This document shows positions 54,781-64,000 of a stretch of DNA of 64,000 bases, in pieces; the first letter of the stretch is position 1, and each line of letters opens with the position of its first letter. The notes below the pieces were generated by a model, which did not search any database, was not told the origin of the DNA, and saw nothing but the letters and a program-made list of their open reading frames with translations. Position numbers and translations under genes: made by a program. The DNA lies in the NCBI GenBank assembly GCA_009783555.1, contig WRDH01000009.1, positions 1 to 64,000 of the forward strand. Reading direction: 5' to 3'. Source of the DNA: Oscillospiraceae bacterium (lineage in GTDB: Bacteria; Bacillota; Clostridia; Oscillospirales; Oscillospiraceae).

Positions 54781-54879
54781 TGGAGTTTGTGGTTTTAAAA
54801 GAACATCTTATCAATAATCAGTATTTTCTCTATAGAAAAAAAGCCAATAAAAAGAGTTAAAAGCAGCTTTATTTTGTGA

Positions 54880-54908
54880 TTGTAAAAAACAGACAATACT
54901 GGTATAAT
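54880..54908 (+). promoter_or_regulatory. Promoter of the diguanylate cyclase gene
   Basis: TTGTAA (54880-54885), a 17-base spacer and TATAAT (54903-54908), about 75 bases before the likely ATG. Confidence 0.6.
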
Positions 54909-54984
54909 ATTGAGGTTTACTACAGTAGGTTTTTAGTCACCGGCAAAAGCAAGATTTGCATTGCTAAAGAAAGATACAAAAAAA

Positions 54985-57810
54985 ATGAAAAATTCCGCAA
55001 ATCAAAAACAGGATATGCTGACAAGTATCCTAAACGGCATCAGCGCAATGATATACGTTACCGAGCTGGAAACAGATAAAATACTGTTTATTAACGATTA
55101 CATGAAACAACATTTCGGTATCGAAGGTGACGTAATAGGCCGACACTGTTATGAGGTATTAAATCAAGGAATAAGTAAACGATGTGATTGGTGTCCATGC
55201 CACAAACTCGACAAAGAGCCTGATTCCGAGGTTGTGTGGGAAGAACTGAACACGTTGACGGGATGCCACTATCGCAATTCAGACAGGTACATTGATTGGC
55301 CGACCGGAAAAAAAGTACATATTCAGCTCTGCATTGATATTTCCGATGTTAAACAAATACAAGAAACACTTGAGAGAAGCAACAAACTGTTGACATCGAT
55401 CAACAAAGTTGCTGCAATTCTGCTTGATTTAAATATCGAGGAAAACATAAGAATACCGATAATGACAAGCATGGAATTCATCGGAAACTCAATCGATGCC
55501 GATCGCGTTCATATATGGCGGATGCACATATTAAACGGTGAAGCGCAGTTTACCCATGAATATCAATGGTTAAGCGAAGAAGGTAAAACGAAAAACGAAG
55601 TACCGATGGGTTTGATTACTCCATTCGTTAAAATGTCAGAATGGAAGACGAAATTTCTGCGTAATGAGTACGTCGGAGGTCCGCTTTCAAAGCTTTCAAT
55701 TGAGGAACAAGAGTATTTTATAGAATTTGATGTTAAGTCCGTTGTTCTCATCCCGATATTTTTGGATGAGCAATTATGGGGTCTTATCAGTGTTGATGAT
55801 TGTTTAAAAGAACGGTATTTTACCGAAGATGAGTTATCTCTGTTGCAATCATTAAGCTTGATGATAGCAAGCGCGATAGAACGTCATGATTTATTTATTA
55901 AAGATAAAAAGTCAAAAGAACGCATGATGCTGATGCTTGATACATCACCGTTATGTACACAGATATGGGATAGAAACCTTAACACCATAGACTGTAACGA
56001 AGCAGGGCTGCGGCTTTATGGCTTCAAAGACAAGGATGAGTACAAGGAGAAGTTTATTCAATACTGTTCTCCCGAGTTCCAGCCTGATGGTCAACGTTCG
56101 GATATAAAAGCAGTTATGCTCGTAAACAAGGCTTTCAGGGAAGGTCGTATCGTTTTTGATTGGATGCACCAATCACCTGACGGAAAAACTATGATCCCCG
56201 CCGAAGTAACTCTTGTCCGTGCAAGATACGGTGATGATGACGTCGTTCTCGGTTATACGCACGACTTGCGTGAGCAAGAGCGATTGATAAGAGAACTTCT
56301 TGAAACGAATGAAAAAAATGAAATTCAACTTACCAAGCTGGATCTGATGGTTACGTCGGAACACATAGGTTTATGGGATTTGGTAATCCAAGAGGTTGAC
56401 CCGTTCAACCCGAATAATGTGAATATATACTCAGATCAGTTCAGACATTTAATAGGATATACCGATGAAGTTGATTTCCCGAATATATTATCCAGTTGGG
56501 CTGACAAACTGCACCCTGACGATGCGGGGAAAACATTTGACGCTTTCGTGGCACATTTGTATGACAAAACCGGCAACACACCTTTTCATGAAGAATACCG
56601 CTTACTCAAGAAAACAGGAGAATACGCTTATTATTCCGCATCATGTGAAACATTACGCGCAAAGGACGGCACACCGCTCCGTGCTTGCGGCTCTCTGGTT
56701 GATATTACTGAAAGAAAGAACCACGAAGCCGAGCGGTTACAAGCACATGAAGCACTGCAACAGCGTGAAGCGATGCTGACAGCGACCAATAAAATGGCGG
56801 AAATTCTTCTCAGCCATGAAGATGATGTATTTATCAATGTCATGAGCAGGGGATTAAAGCCGGTTTGTGAAGTAGCCGGTATAGACCGTGTTGCGGTTTA
56901 CCGTATTTTAAAAGATAATGAACGGTTCGGGCAGATTTATCTCTGGAAGGGTAAGACAGTACCACTCGACGAGGATATGCGGGTACTGCCGGATAACCCT
57001 GCCATAAAACGATGGATTGAAATATTGAGCACGGACGAATGTATCAATGCCAATACAATGGATTTGCCGGGTGATGAAGCGGACTTTCTGAGAACATTTG
57101 GAATAAAGTCTGTATTTATTGTGCCGATATTTATGCGCGGTAAACGTTGGGGTGCCGTCTCTTTGGAAGACCACACAAATTACCGGTATATTGAAGAGAA
57201 CTGTATTGATCTATTGCAATCGGCAGCTCACTTGTGTGCCGGAGCCATCGCCCGCAACGAAATGGAACGCGAGATATTACAACTCGAAACTGAAAATGAA
57301 CAGTTATATTTTGACGGACTGACAGGCTTGTATAACAGGCGTTACTTTGATGAAGCAATAGTTCGTGCGATAAAGACCGCGTCGCGTACAGGCGGTTTGC
57401 TCAGCTTAATGATGGTAGATATTGATTCCTTTAAACAATATAATGATACATACGGGCATATCGCAGGTGATGATTGCTTAAAAACCGTTGCCGCTATTCT
57501 TTCGGCAAGCATACTCCGACCCGATGATTTTGTCGCACGTTACGGCGGTGAGGAGTTTGCAGTCGTTATGCCCGGTGTCGACGAAACCGGCGCCCGTACC
57601 GTTGCGGAGAGGATGATTAAAAACATACAAAAAGCCAGTATACCGCACAAAACTAACGCTGCGGCAAAGCACGTTACGTTTTCCATCGGGATTACGACAG
57701 GAAATGTGGAGCGCAGACACACCGCTGATGACTTCATTGAGATGGCGGACAAAATGCTATATAAAGCAAAACGCAACGGAAGGAATAGATATTGCTTTGA
57801 ATATGTTTAA
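54985..57810 (+). CDS. Multi-sensor diguanylate cyclase (PAS-GAF-PAS-PAS-GAF-GGDEF)
   Basis: About 941 residues, no membrane segments. A PAS domain (about 15-125) contains Cys-rich CDWCPCHKL; a GAF domain (about 140-300) is followed by PAS (310-435), PAS (445-590, with YRLLKKTGEYAYYSA), a second GAF (610-760) and a C-terminal GGDEF domain (YFDGLTGLYNRRYF; VDIDSFKQYNDTYGHIAGD; YGGEEFAVVMPG, active site about residue 852). GGEEF is catalytically competent for c-di-GMP synthesis. I-site RxxD is not evident. The ATG at 54985 is preferred over the TTG at 54961. It is followed by the HD-GYP gene, so synthesis and breakdown of the messenger are side by side. Confidence 0.92.
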   Translation: MKNSANQKQDMLTSILNGISAMIYVTELETDKILFINDYMKQHFGIEGDVIGRHCYEVLNQGISKRCDWCPCHKLDKEPDSEVVWEELNTLTGCHYRNSDRYIDWPTGKKVHIQLCIDISDVKQIQETLERSNKLLTSINKVAAILLDLNIEENIRIPIMTSMEFIGNSIDADRVHIWRMHILNGEAQFTHEYQWLSEEGKTKNEVPMGLITPFVKMSEWKTKFLRNEYVGGPLSKLSIEEQEYFIEFDVKSVVLIPIFLDEQLWGLISVDDCLKERYFTEDELSLLQSLSLMIASAIERHDLFIKDKKSKERMMLMLDTSPLCTQIWDRNLNTIDCNEAGLRLYGFKDKDEYKEKFIQYCSPEFQPDGQRSDIKAVMLVNKAFREGRIVFDWMHQSPDGKTMIPAEVTLVRARYGDDDVVLGYTHDLREQERLIRELLETNEKNEIQLTKLDLMVTSEHIGLWDLVIQEVDPFNPNNVNIYSDQFRHLIGYTDEVDFPNILSSWADKLHPDDAGKTFDAFVAHLYDKTGNTPFHEEYRLLKKTGEYAYYSASCETLRAKDGTPLRACGSLVDITERKNHEAERLQAHEALQQREAMLTATNKMAEILLSHEDDVFINVMSRGLKPVCEVAGIDRVAVYRILKDNERFGQIYLWKGKTVPLDEDMRVLPDNPAIKRWIEILSTDECINANTMDLPGDEADFLRTFGIKSVFIVPIFMRGKRWGAVSLEDHTNYRYIEENCIDLLQSAAHLCAGAIARNEMEREILQLETENEQLYFDGLTGLYNRRYFDEAIVRAIKTASRTGGLLSLMMVDIDSFKQYNDTYGHIAGDDCLKTVAAILSASILRPDDFVARYGGEEFAVVMPGVDETGARTVAERMIKNIQKASIPHKTNAAAKHVTFSIGITTGNVERRHTADDFIEMADKMLYKAKRNGRNRYCFEYV

Positions 57811-57884
57811 AAGTATAAGTGGAAAAACCCGGCTAGAGCTTACAGCTCGTACAAATTGAAGACGAGGAGTAGTAAAAGAGTAGT

Positions 57885-58919
57885 ATGAATAGTAGTAGTG
57901 TAAAAACGATTTTTATAGTAGATGATAACACAATTAACCTTCACACAGCGAAAGAAGTTTTGTCAGATGAATATAAGGTAATTACTCTTTCGTCCGCGAC
58001 CCTTATGTTCGAGTTCCTGGATAATGTGACACCTGACCTGATCTTATTGGACATAATGATGCCGGAGCTTGACGGCTTTGGTGCATTAAAACGGTTAAGG
58101 GATGATAAGCGGCATACCAAGATTCCCGTTATTTTCCTAACAAGCAAAAGCGATGCCGATACAGAAGCTCTCGGATTTGAGATGGGCGTTGTAGACTTTA
58201 TTTCTAAACCGTTTTCCGGACCGGTACTGTTAAACCGCATTAAAGCGCAGTTACATATGGAAAGCATTATACAGAAACGGACGGAAAAGCTGCTGAGATT
58301 GCAAAAAAGCATGACATCAGTGCTCGCGAATATGGTGGAACACCGCGACCAGTTGACGGGTAATCATATAGAACGTACAGCTACATACTTAAAAATCTTG
58401 TTAGACAAGATGATTGAAAAAAAGCTTTATTTAGATGAATTAAAATTCTGGGATATTGACCTTACCATAACTGCGGCGCGTCTGCACGACTTAGGAAAGG
58501 TTGCAGTTTCGGATTTGATTCTGAACAAGCTTGAAAAACTGACCGATGATGAATTCTCTCTCATTAAAACCCATACTTCCGAAGGTGAAAGAATAATCGA
58601 CGGAATTATCCGCGAAACAGGTGATGAGGATTTTCTGTACAGTGCAAAGTTATTCGCGGGCTATCATCACGAAAAATGGGATGGTACGGGTTATCCCCGC
58701 GGGCTGAAGGGTTTGGACATTCCCTTGCATGGGCGCATAATGGCAATAGCTGATGTGTACGATGCGCTTGTATCGGAAAGACCTTATAAAGCAGCGTTCA
58801 CACATGAGGAAGCAGTTGATATAATCAGAAGCGGACGCGGCACACAATTTGACCCGAAAATTATAGATGTCTTTCTTGAAATCAGCGACTTATATGAAGA
58901 GGTAGCCTTATGTCAGTAA
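57885..58919 (+). CDS. Response regulator with HD-GYP cyclic-di-GMP phosphodiesterase output
   Basis: 344 residues. The receiver is residues 1-125 (IFIVDDNTINLHTA; LILLDIMMPELDGF; VIFLTSKSD; DFISKPFSG). HD-GYP is about 145-335: NHIERTATYL, AARLHDLGKVAVSD (HD), GYHHEKWDGTGYPRGLKG (the GYP motif), AIADVYDALVSERPYK. It degrades c-di-GMP in a phosphorylation-dependent way, opposing the cyclase upstream. The stop overlaps the start of the hybrid kinase by 10 bases, so the kinase is its likely partner. The ribosome site before 57885 is weak. Confidence 0.94.
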   Translation: MNSSSVKTIFIVDDNTINLHTAKEVLSDEYKVITLSSATLMFEFLDNVTPDLILLDIMMPELDGFGALKRLRDDKRHTKIPVIFLTSKSDADTEALGFEMGVVDFISKPFSGPVLLNRIKAQLHMESIIQKRTEKLLRLQKSMTSVLANMVEHRDQLTGNHIERTATYLKILLDKMIEKKLYLDELKFWDIDLTITAARLHDLGKVAVSDLILNKLEKLTDDEFSLIKTHTSEGERIIDGIIRETGDEDFLYSAKLFAGYHHEKWDGTGYPRGLKGLDIPLHGRIMAIADVYDALVSERPYKAAFTHEEAVDIIRSGRGTQFDPKIIDVFLEISDLYEEVALCQ

Positions 58920-61900
58920 TTCGAACTTTCTTACGAAAGGTTTTTTCGGAGCGTTTGCCTTACATGCAGATACTATTTGTGTTTTTGGCATTCGGAGTGA
59001 TGATTGCAGCAAGTTCTTTGTTCGCCGGTAACATTGAACGCGGTCATTTAAGGCGTGAAACAGAAGATACTCTTACAAACATTAAAACACGGCTCGATTC
59101 CGATATGAGAGAACTTGAAACGATGCTGGGTTTTGTTACCGACAATATACGCAACATGCTCATCAATGGTGAAGATTATGATACTGTTACAGCTTACATT
59201 ACAAATGTTGTGGAATACGGGCGTGATGGAGCTCATTTGACAGGATTTGTCAGTATTTTTGCGATATTTGATATCTTTGACGGTGAAGTATTCGACGTAG
59301 ATGCACCGGATACCGGCTGGACTGATTCGCCGGGCTGGACACCGTCGGAGCGTCCCTGGTATATTGCTGCAGTCGAAGCAGGCGGTAATATAACGATTAC
59401 AGACCCGTATATGAACGTTCGTTTGAATGAATCAGTAATTTCATTCGCCCGCGCTCTATTAGATGAAGACGGAACCCGCATGGCGATAGTGACTCTGGAT
59501 GTTCTGTTGGACAGGATATATGATGTTGTTTATGGCAGATTTGATGACGATATAAATTATTGGGTGCTTTTTGACAGAAACCTCATTATTATGGCTCATC
59601 CCGAAAGAGAGCTTGTCGGGACTTCAATTAATGACATAAATAGCGGTTTTGCTGATTTGTCAGACGAGATAAGACAGGGATTGCCGATTAATGAACACCG
59701 GCTTACAAATTTTAATAATGATGTTATTGTTGTAACCGGCATACCGGTTATGAATGGTTGGTATCTGGGTCTTGCAACGCAGATAGACAGTTATTATGCG
59801 AATCTCCGGGATATGCAGTGGTTTTTGATTATAATCGGACTTCTATTGGCTGTGGTGGTAAGCACTATTCTTGTGCGTCTTCATTACAAAAGAGCTGTGG
59901 CGGAGGAGCAAAAGAGCGTTGCGGATAGTGCCCGTGTTGCTCTGGAAGCCGCTCAGACTACCACGTCAGCCTTGTTTAGGCATGCACCAATCGGATTAAC
60001 AATATTTGATGAAAACTTCAAATTCATTGATTGTAATGAAGCTGTTCTTAATCTGTACGGCGTTACAAAGGAATTTTATTCCACATTTTTCGGTAGCGCT
60101 TCACATTCTCCCGAATTTCAACCGGACGGCTCAAACTCCCGTGAAAAAGCAATGGAAGTCATTCAAAGAGTTATGAAAGGCGAAACGGTAAAACTTGAGT
60201 GGGTGCACTGTCTGCCTGATGGCACTCATTTTCCCGTCGACCTCACAATGTCGCGAATAAGACGGGGAAACAAGTATGTGGGGCTTGGCTATATTTATGA
60301 CATGCGCGAGCAGAAGCAAATGGTACAAAAGCTCCTTGACGCGGATGAAGAAACCCAACATCAACTGATAAAATTAAATGCGGTGGTTAGGGCAACAAAA
60401 GCCGGCTTATATGATGTTGAAATCATTGATAATGATTTCTTGCATCCGGATAACACCCTTATGTTTACGGACGAATTAAGAAGAATGCTTGGGTACACGA
60501 GCGAAGCAGAGTTTCCGAACACATTCGATACATGGCGTAATCATCTGCACTATGATGATAGAGATAAAGCGATCGAGGATGTTATCAGACATATAACTGA
60601 TAAGACAGGCAAAACGCCGTATGATGTTGAATACAGAATGCTGAAGAAAAACGGAGAATACACATACTTTCGTGCTTGCGGTGAAGCAATACGCGACAAC
60701 GACGGCAATGCTATTCGTATTTCAGGCGCATTGATGGATATAGGAGAAACTAAAAACATTCTAATTTACAGAGAGCTTCAGCTTGCTAAATTGAACTTAA
60801 TAATAGAAACAGCAAAAATCGGTATGGTCAACATGGAACTCGATCCAAAAGATCCTCTCAGTCCGAATAACCACATCGAATACTCTTATGAATACAAAAA
60901 ACTGCTTGGATTTGCCGATGATGAGAAAACTCCGAACAATCTCGGTGACAGCAGGATTGGTCTCGTTCATCCCGACGATAGGGAAGCGGCGTTCCGTGCT
61001 TTTTCGGATCATTTGCTTGACAAAACCGGTAACACCCCCTTTGATATAGAACAGCGGCTTAGAAAGAAAAACGGCGAATATGCCTGGTTCCGAACCGTAG
61101 GAAAGGCTATTCGGGATCATTACGGAAATCCCATACGTTTTGTGAACGCCGCATTTGATTTAACCGAAACGAAAAACGCAATTGCAAGAAATGAGTTGCA
61201 ACTCGCAAAAATCGCTTTGATCAACAAAGCTGCGAGAATCGGCTTATGGGAGATGGAGACAATATGGGATGACCCTCTGAACGCAGAAAATATCATCATG
61301 TACTCATATGCGTTCCGGGAAATTCTCGGCTATGCCGATAAAGATGATTTCCCCAATGTAATGAGCAGCTTTATTAACTGTCTGCATCCCGATGATATTA
61401 AAATGGTAGCGGATGCTCTTACAAGGCACATAATGGATTTAACGGGAAATACGCCTTTTTTCGCCGAATATCAGGCGAGGAAAAAAAACGGAGAGTATGT
61501 CTACATCCGCGCTACCGGAGAGTCCATTCGAGATGAAAACGGTATCCCTGCTCACACTTTAGGCACGATAATGGACATATCCGAAGAAAAAATCACTTTG
61601 GCAAATACAGAGAGACTTCGGCAGCAGGCTGAAGACGCAAACAGGACAAAGAGTGAGTTTCTTGCCCACATGAGTCATGAAATACGCACACCTATGAACG
61701 CAGTTATCGGTGCTGCGGAGATTCAACTGCAAAAGAATACTAATTTACCGGACGCACAGGAAGCATTTAACACTATCTATAGTTCGGGACACTTATTACT
61801 CAGTATTATTAACGATGTACTTGACCTGTCTAAAATCGAATCCGGAAAGCTGGAAATTTTGAATGCTAAATATGATATCCCAAGTATCATATACGATACG

Positions 61901-63430
61901 GTTCATCTTAATCTTCTGAGGTATGAGAGCAGGACTCTTGATTTTAACTTGAAGATAGATGAGAATACGCCGCTCCATTTATTTGGTGATGAAATGCGTA
62001 TCAAACAGATAATAAATAATATTTTGTCCAACGCATTTAAATATACCGATGAAGGTGAAGTGGAGTTTTCGGTTTCGGCGATTATCGAATCAGAAAAAGA
62101 TTGCACTCTTGTCCTGGTCGTTAGAGATACAGGGCAGGGCATGACCGCGGAGCAAGTCAGCAAGGTCTTTGATGCTTACGAGCGGTTTAATCTGGAAAGT
62201 AACCGCACAATCGTCGGCACAGGCTTGGGTATGAATATTACATACCAGCTTGTCGAAGCAATGGGGGGGATAATCCATGTCGAGAGTGAACCGGGCAAGG
62301 GTTCGGTATTTACGGTTCACCTCCCGCAGAAATGTGTTGGCACTGAGGTGTGCGGAGCGGATTTAGCTGATAAAATGCGCAGTGAAAATTTCGCAAACAA
62401 AACGAAGCTGATCAAGAGACAGATCGTTCATGAATATATGCCTTACGGCAGCGTTTTAATTGTGGATGATGTTGACACTAATCTTTATATTGCTAAAGGT
62501 ATGATGCTGCCCTACGGCTTAAAAATCGAAACAGCGACAAGCGGTATTGAAGCAGTCAATAAAATCAAGCATGGCAGCGAGTACAGTGTTGTGTTCATGG
62601 ATTATATGATGCCTAAAATGAATGGAGTGGAAGCGACAAGAAAAATCCGTGAAATGGGGTATACATATCCGATTGTGGCGTTAACCGCTAATGCCGTCGC
62701 AGGATCAGCGGATATGTTTATGGAAAACGGATTTGACGGCTACATATCAAAACCCATAGATATGCGGGAATTAAGCATCCTGTTGAACCGTTTTGTGCGG
62801 GATAAACAACCGCAGGAGGTAATTGAAGCGGCAAGACGTCAAACGGCAAATTTGCAAACAAGAACTATTAATAATCCGCTTTCGGACGCGGGCTTAGCAA
62901 AAACGGTAGTGAGGAACTTTGAAAGCTCTATTGTCGTTCTTGAAAAGCTCTATCAAGAGATAAATTCCGACCCGGATGCGGAAGTTGAGTTATATACCAT
63001 CACCGTACACGGTATTAAGGGCGCGCTTGCAAATATCGGAGAGACAGACCTTTCTACTATTGCGTATAAACTGGAGCAGGCAGGTTATGACAAAGATAGA
63101 ACTGTAATTCTGTCTGAAACCCCGTCGTTCATTGATACGCTCCGGATGCTGGTTATCAAGTATAAACCAAAGGAAAAAAGCGAGCCTGTCGAAGTTACCG
63201 ACTATGACACAGAATTACTGCTGGAAAAACTTAATGCAATCAAACATGCATGTGAGAGCTATGACATGAGTGAAGCGGAGAATGCGTTTAATGAGCTGAA
63301 GCCTAAAGCATGGCCCGGAGCAATAAGCGACCTCCTGGATGAAATTGGCGAAAACCTGCTGTGCGGAAAGCTGAAAGAGGTTATTGCTACTGTTGATATA
63401 TTTATAAGTACAGCAAATGAAGGAACGTAA
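58910..63430 (+). CDS. Hybrid sensor histidine kinase (dCache, four PAS, HisKA-HATPase-REC-HPt)
   Basis: 1,506 residues. TM1 (about 20-40); extracellular dCache-like sensor (40-300, with GWTPSERPWYIAAVEAGGN and TDPYMNVRLNESVISFA); TM2 (302-323); PAS 345-455 and three related PAS repeats (about 480-600, 625-735, 765-885), each with an EYRxxKKNGEY segment. HisKA follows with AHMSHEIRTPMNAVIG (His about 923), HATPase with NNILSNAFKY and GTGLGMNI, a receiver (VLIVDDVDTNLY; VVFMDYMMPKMNG) and HPt (TVHGIKGALANIG). The extracellular PWY/TDPY motifs are typical of dCache sensors of small molecules such as amino acids. GAGG precedes the ATG. Paralogous to the kinase at 14732-17590. Confidence 0.94.
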   Translation: MSVIRTFLRKVFSERLPYMQILFVFLAFGVMIAASSLFAGNIERGHLRRETEDTLTNIKTRLDSDMRELETMLGFVTDNIRNMLINGEDYDTVTAYITNVVEYGRDGAHLTGFVSIFAIFDIFDGEVFDVDAPDTGWTDSPGWTPSERPWYIAAVEAGGNITITDPYMNVRLNESVISFARALLDEDGTRMAIVTLDVLLDRIYDVVYGRFDDDINYWVLFDRNLIIMAHPERELVGTSINDINSGFADLSDEIRQGLPINEHRLTNFNNDVIVVTGIPVMNGWYLGLATQIDSYYANLRDMQWFLIIIGLLLAVVVSTILVRLHYKRAVAEEQKSVADSARVALEAAQTTTSALFRHAPIGLTIFDENFKFIDCNEAVLNLYGVTKEFYSTFFGSASHSPEFQPDGSNSREKAMEVIQRVMKGETVKLEWVHCLPDGTHFPVDLTMSRIRRGNKYVGLGYIYDMREQKQMVQKLLDADEETQHQLIKLNAVVRATKAGLYDVEIIDNDFLHPDNTLMFTDELRRMLGYTSEAEFPNTFDTWRNHLHYDDRDKAIEDVIRHITDKTGKTPYDVEYRMLKKNGEYTYFRACGEAIRDNDGNAIRISGALMDIGETKNILIYRELQLAKLNLIIETAKIGMVNMELDPKDPLSPNNHIEYSYEYKKLLGFADDEKTPNNLGDSRIGLVHPDDREAAFRAFSDHLLDKTGNTPFDIEQRLRKKNGEYAWFRTVGKAIRDHYGNPIRFVNAAFDLTETKNAIARNELQLAKIALINKAARIGLWEMETIWDDPLNAENIIMYSYAFREILGYADKDDFPNVMSSFINCLHPDDIKMVADALTRHIMDLTGNTPFFAEYQARKKNGEYVYIRATGESIRDENGIPAHTLGTIMDISEEKITLANTERLRQQAEDANRTKSEFLAHMSHEIRTPMNAVIGAAEIQLQKNTNLPDAQEAFNTIYSSGHLLLSIINDVLDLSKIESGKLEILNAKYDIPSIIYDTVHLNLLRYESRTLDFNLKIDENTPLHLFGDEMRIKQIINNILSNAFKYTDEGEVEFSVSAIIESEKDCTLVLVVRDTGQGMTAEQVSKVFDAYERFNLESNRTIVGTGLGMNITYQLVEAMGGIIHVESEPGKGSVFTVHLPQKCVGTEVCGADLADKMRSENFANKTKLIKRQIVHEYMPYGSVLIVDDVDTNLYIAKGMMLPYGLKIETATSGIEAVNKIKHGSEYSVVFMDYMMPKMNGVEATRKIREMGYTYPIVALTANAVAGSADMFMENGFDGYISKPIDMRELSILLNRFVRDKQPQEVIEAARRQTANLQTRTINNPLSDAGLAKTVVRNFESSIVVLEKLYQEINSDPDAEVELYTITVHGIKGALANIGETDLSTIAYKLEQAGYDKDRTVILSETPSFIDTLRMLVIKYKPKEKSEPVEVTDYDTELLLEKLNAIKHACESYDMSEAENAFNELKPKAWPGAISDLLDEIGENLLCGKLKEVIATVDIFISTANEGT

Positions 63431-63468
63431 GACGCGTGAAGTCTTGGTATGGAGGCAATAAAATCTTC

Positions 63469-63498
63469 TTGCAGCAAGAGGAAGGTGTGTGGTATAAT
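63469..63498 (+). promoter_or_regulatory. Promoter of tRNA-Val
   Basis: TTGCAG (63469-63474), an 18-base spacer, TATAAT (63493-63498), 16 bases before the tRNA. Confidence 0.65.
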
Positions 63499-63514
63499 CC
63501 CTCTGCGTTGACTT

Positions 63515-63590
63515 GGACGCTTAGCTCAGCTGGTAGAGCTTCCGCTTGACGTGCGGAAGGTCGGGGATTCGAGTTCCTCAGCGTCCACCA
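63515..63590 (+). tRNA. tRNA-Val (anticodon GAC)
   Basis: 76 nt including encoded CCA. Acceptor GGACGCT/AGCGTCC, D loop AGCTCAGCTGGTAGAGC, anticodon stem TTCCGC/GCGGAA with loop TTGACGT (GAC at 63548-63550), T loop GGATTCGAGTTCC. All arms pair. Confidence 0.96.
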
Positions 63591-63599
63591 AGAAAGAAG

Positions 63600-63628
63600 C
63601 CCTGTAGTTGCAATGACTGCGGGGTTTT
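63600..63628 (+). terminator. Terminator of tRNA-Val
   Basis: CCCTGTAG (63600-63607), 9-nt loop, CTGCGGGG (63617-63624), 8 pairs with two G-U, followed by TTTT. Confidence 0.65.
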
Positions 63629-63730
63629 GCTGTTTGTTGTATTTAGTGTTGATTTTCGCCTTTTGTACTCCAAATGAAAAATATAGATGCCGACGATATT
63701 CAAAAGCTGCTTTTTGTACATAACTTCATA

Positions 63731-63760
63731 TTGAAATAACACAGTTATTTATGTTACAAT
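63731..63760 (+). promoter_or_regulatory. Promoter with a perfect palindrome between its boxes
   Basis: TTGAAA (63731-63736), an 18-base spacer, TACAAT (63755-63760). AAATAAC-ACA-GTTATTT (63734-63750) is a perfect 7-3-7 inverted repeat across the -35 and spacer, well placed for a repressor. Confidence 0.6.
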
Positions 63761-63784
63761 TAAGTCAAGAAGGTGGTGTTACAG

Positions 63785-64000
63785 ATGGAAGTATCATATA
63801 AATTATTAAATCATAAAGAACCGTTAACAGAAGCCGAGATTGAAAAGCTTTATGATGATAATTGGGTTTTTATAGTAAATGTTCAGTATTCTGATAAAGG
63901 GGAATTTGTCAGCGGAATACCGGTAGTTTGCGGGAACTGTGCATACGCCGGAGCGAGTGCTGGTATTTACGATCAATTTGATGCGGTAGAATATGGTGAG
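63785..64000 (+). CDS. Unknown protein, start only (cut by the window edge)
   Basis: The ATG at 63785 follows AAGGTGG by 8 bases. The visible 72 residues begin MEVSYKLLNHKEPLTEAEIEKLYDDNWVFIVN and include GIPVVCGNCAYAG; the frame is open to the edge. The opening suggests a soluble protein. I do not recognise the family. The palindrome in its promoter suggests repression. Confidence 0.7.
   Translation, partial: MEVSYKLLNHKEPLTEAEIEKLYDDNWVFIVNVQYSDKGEFVSGIPVVCGNCAYAGASAGIYDQFDAVEYGE

Overview
The window looks like chromosomal DNA from an anaerobic, probably amino-acid-fermenting member of the Clostridia. The evidence is a complete glycine reductase cluster, a full selenocysteine machinery, the dgt-dnaG-rpoD arrangement, a 2-hydroxyacyl-CoA dehydratase activase/component fusion, GHKL and AlbA_2-type genes, and paired DUF3791/DUF3990 genes. 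No species is claimed. No transposase, integrase or CRISPR array was seen, but short palindromic repeats are frequent.

Layout. 1-2.2 kb is a small defence-like patch: a frameshifted gene, a GIY-YIG gene and a WYL-regulator remnant meeting head to head, then an Abi-family (HEPN) gene behind a short terminator-ended RNA. 2.4-7.1 kb holds selD (itself needing UGA recoding), selA and selB. 7.2-10 kb is a reverse-strand run: membrane protein, HAD phosphatase, HD hydrolase, HicA/HicB. 10.2-13.5 kb has a secreted GH5 glycanase, a CptIN-like type III toxin-antitoxin with two pseudoknot repeats, a 263-bp multi-hairpin element, a zinc-ribbon protein and a DUF3791/DUF3990-remnant/DUF3791 trio. 13.7-18.6 kb is a lipid-kinase, hybrid histidine kinase and response regulator operon. 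18.8-24.2 kb has a transglutaminase-like surface protein, two decayed two-component genes, a second HicAB pair and an AlbA_2/ATPase protein.

24.4-32.4 kb is the selenium-dependent energy module: tRNA-Sec (selC), then grdX-grdE-grdB-trxB-trxA-grdA-grdC-grdD. grdB and grdA each contain one in-frame UGA in the expected context. With selD/selA/selB 20 kb away, the window carries all the dedicated genes for making selenophosphate, charging tRNA-Sec, decoding UGA and reducing glycine to acetyl phosphate.

32.6-45.2 kb is metabolic and housekeeping: a TIM-barrel-like protein, M32 carboxypeptidase, ZIP transporter, KatG with an unusual Cys-rich insert, DUF454, tandem GNAT, GH2 beta-galactosidase, TsaB, TsaE and RodA/FtsW. 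45.2-54.8 kb has dgt-dnaG-rpoD, the large activase fusion and RtcB. 55-63.4 kb is a signalling block: diguanylate cyclase, HD-GYP response regulator and a large hybrid kinase paralogous to the one at 14.7-17.6 kb. tRNA-Val(GAC) and the start of an unknown gene close the window.

The least explained items are the 263-bp folded element (12240-12502), the RNA before the Abi gene, the palindromic elements near selA and after grdD, and repeat-derived segments translated inside otherwise conserved proteins. All folds and domain calls were made by eye.
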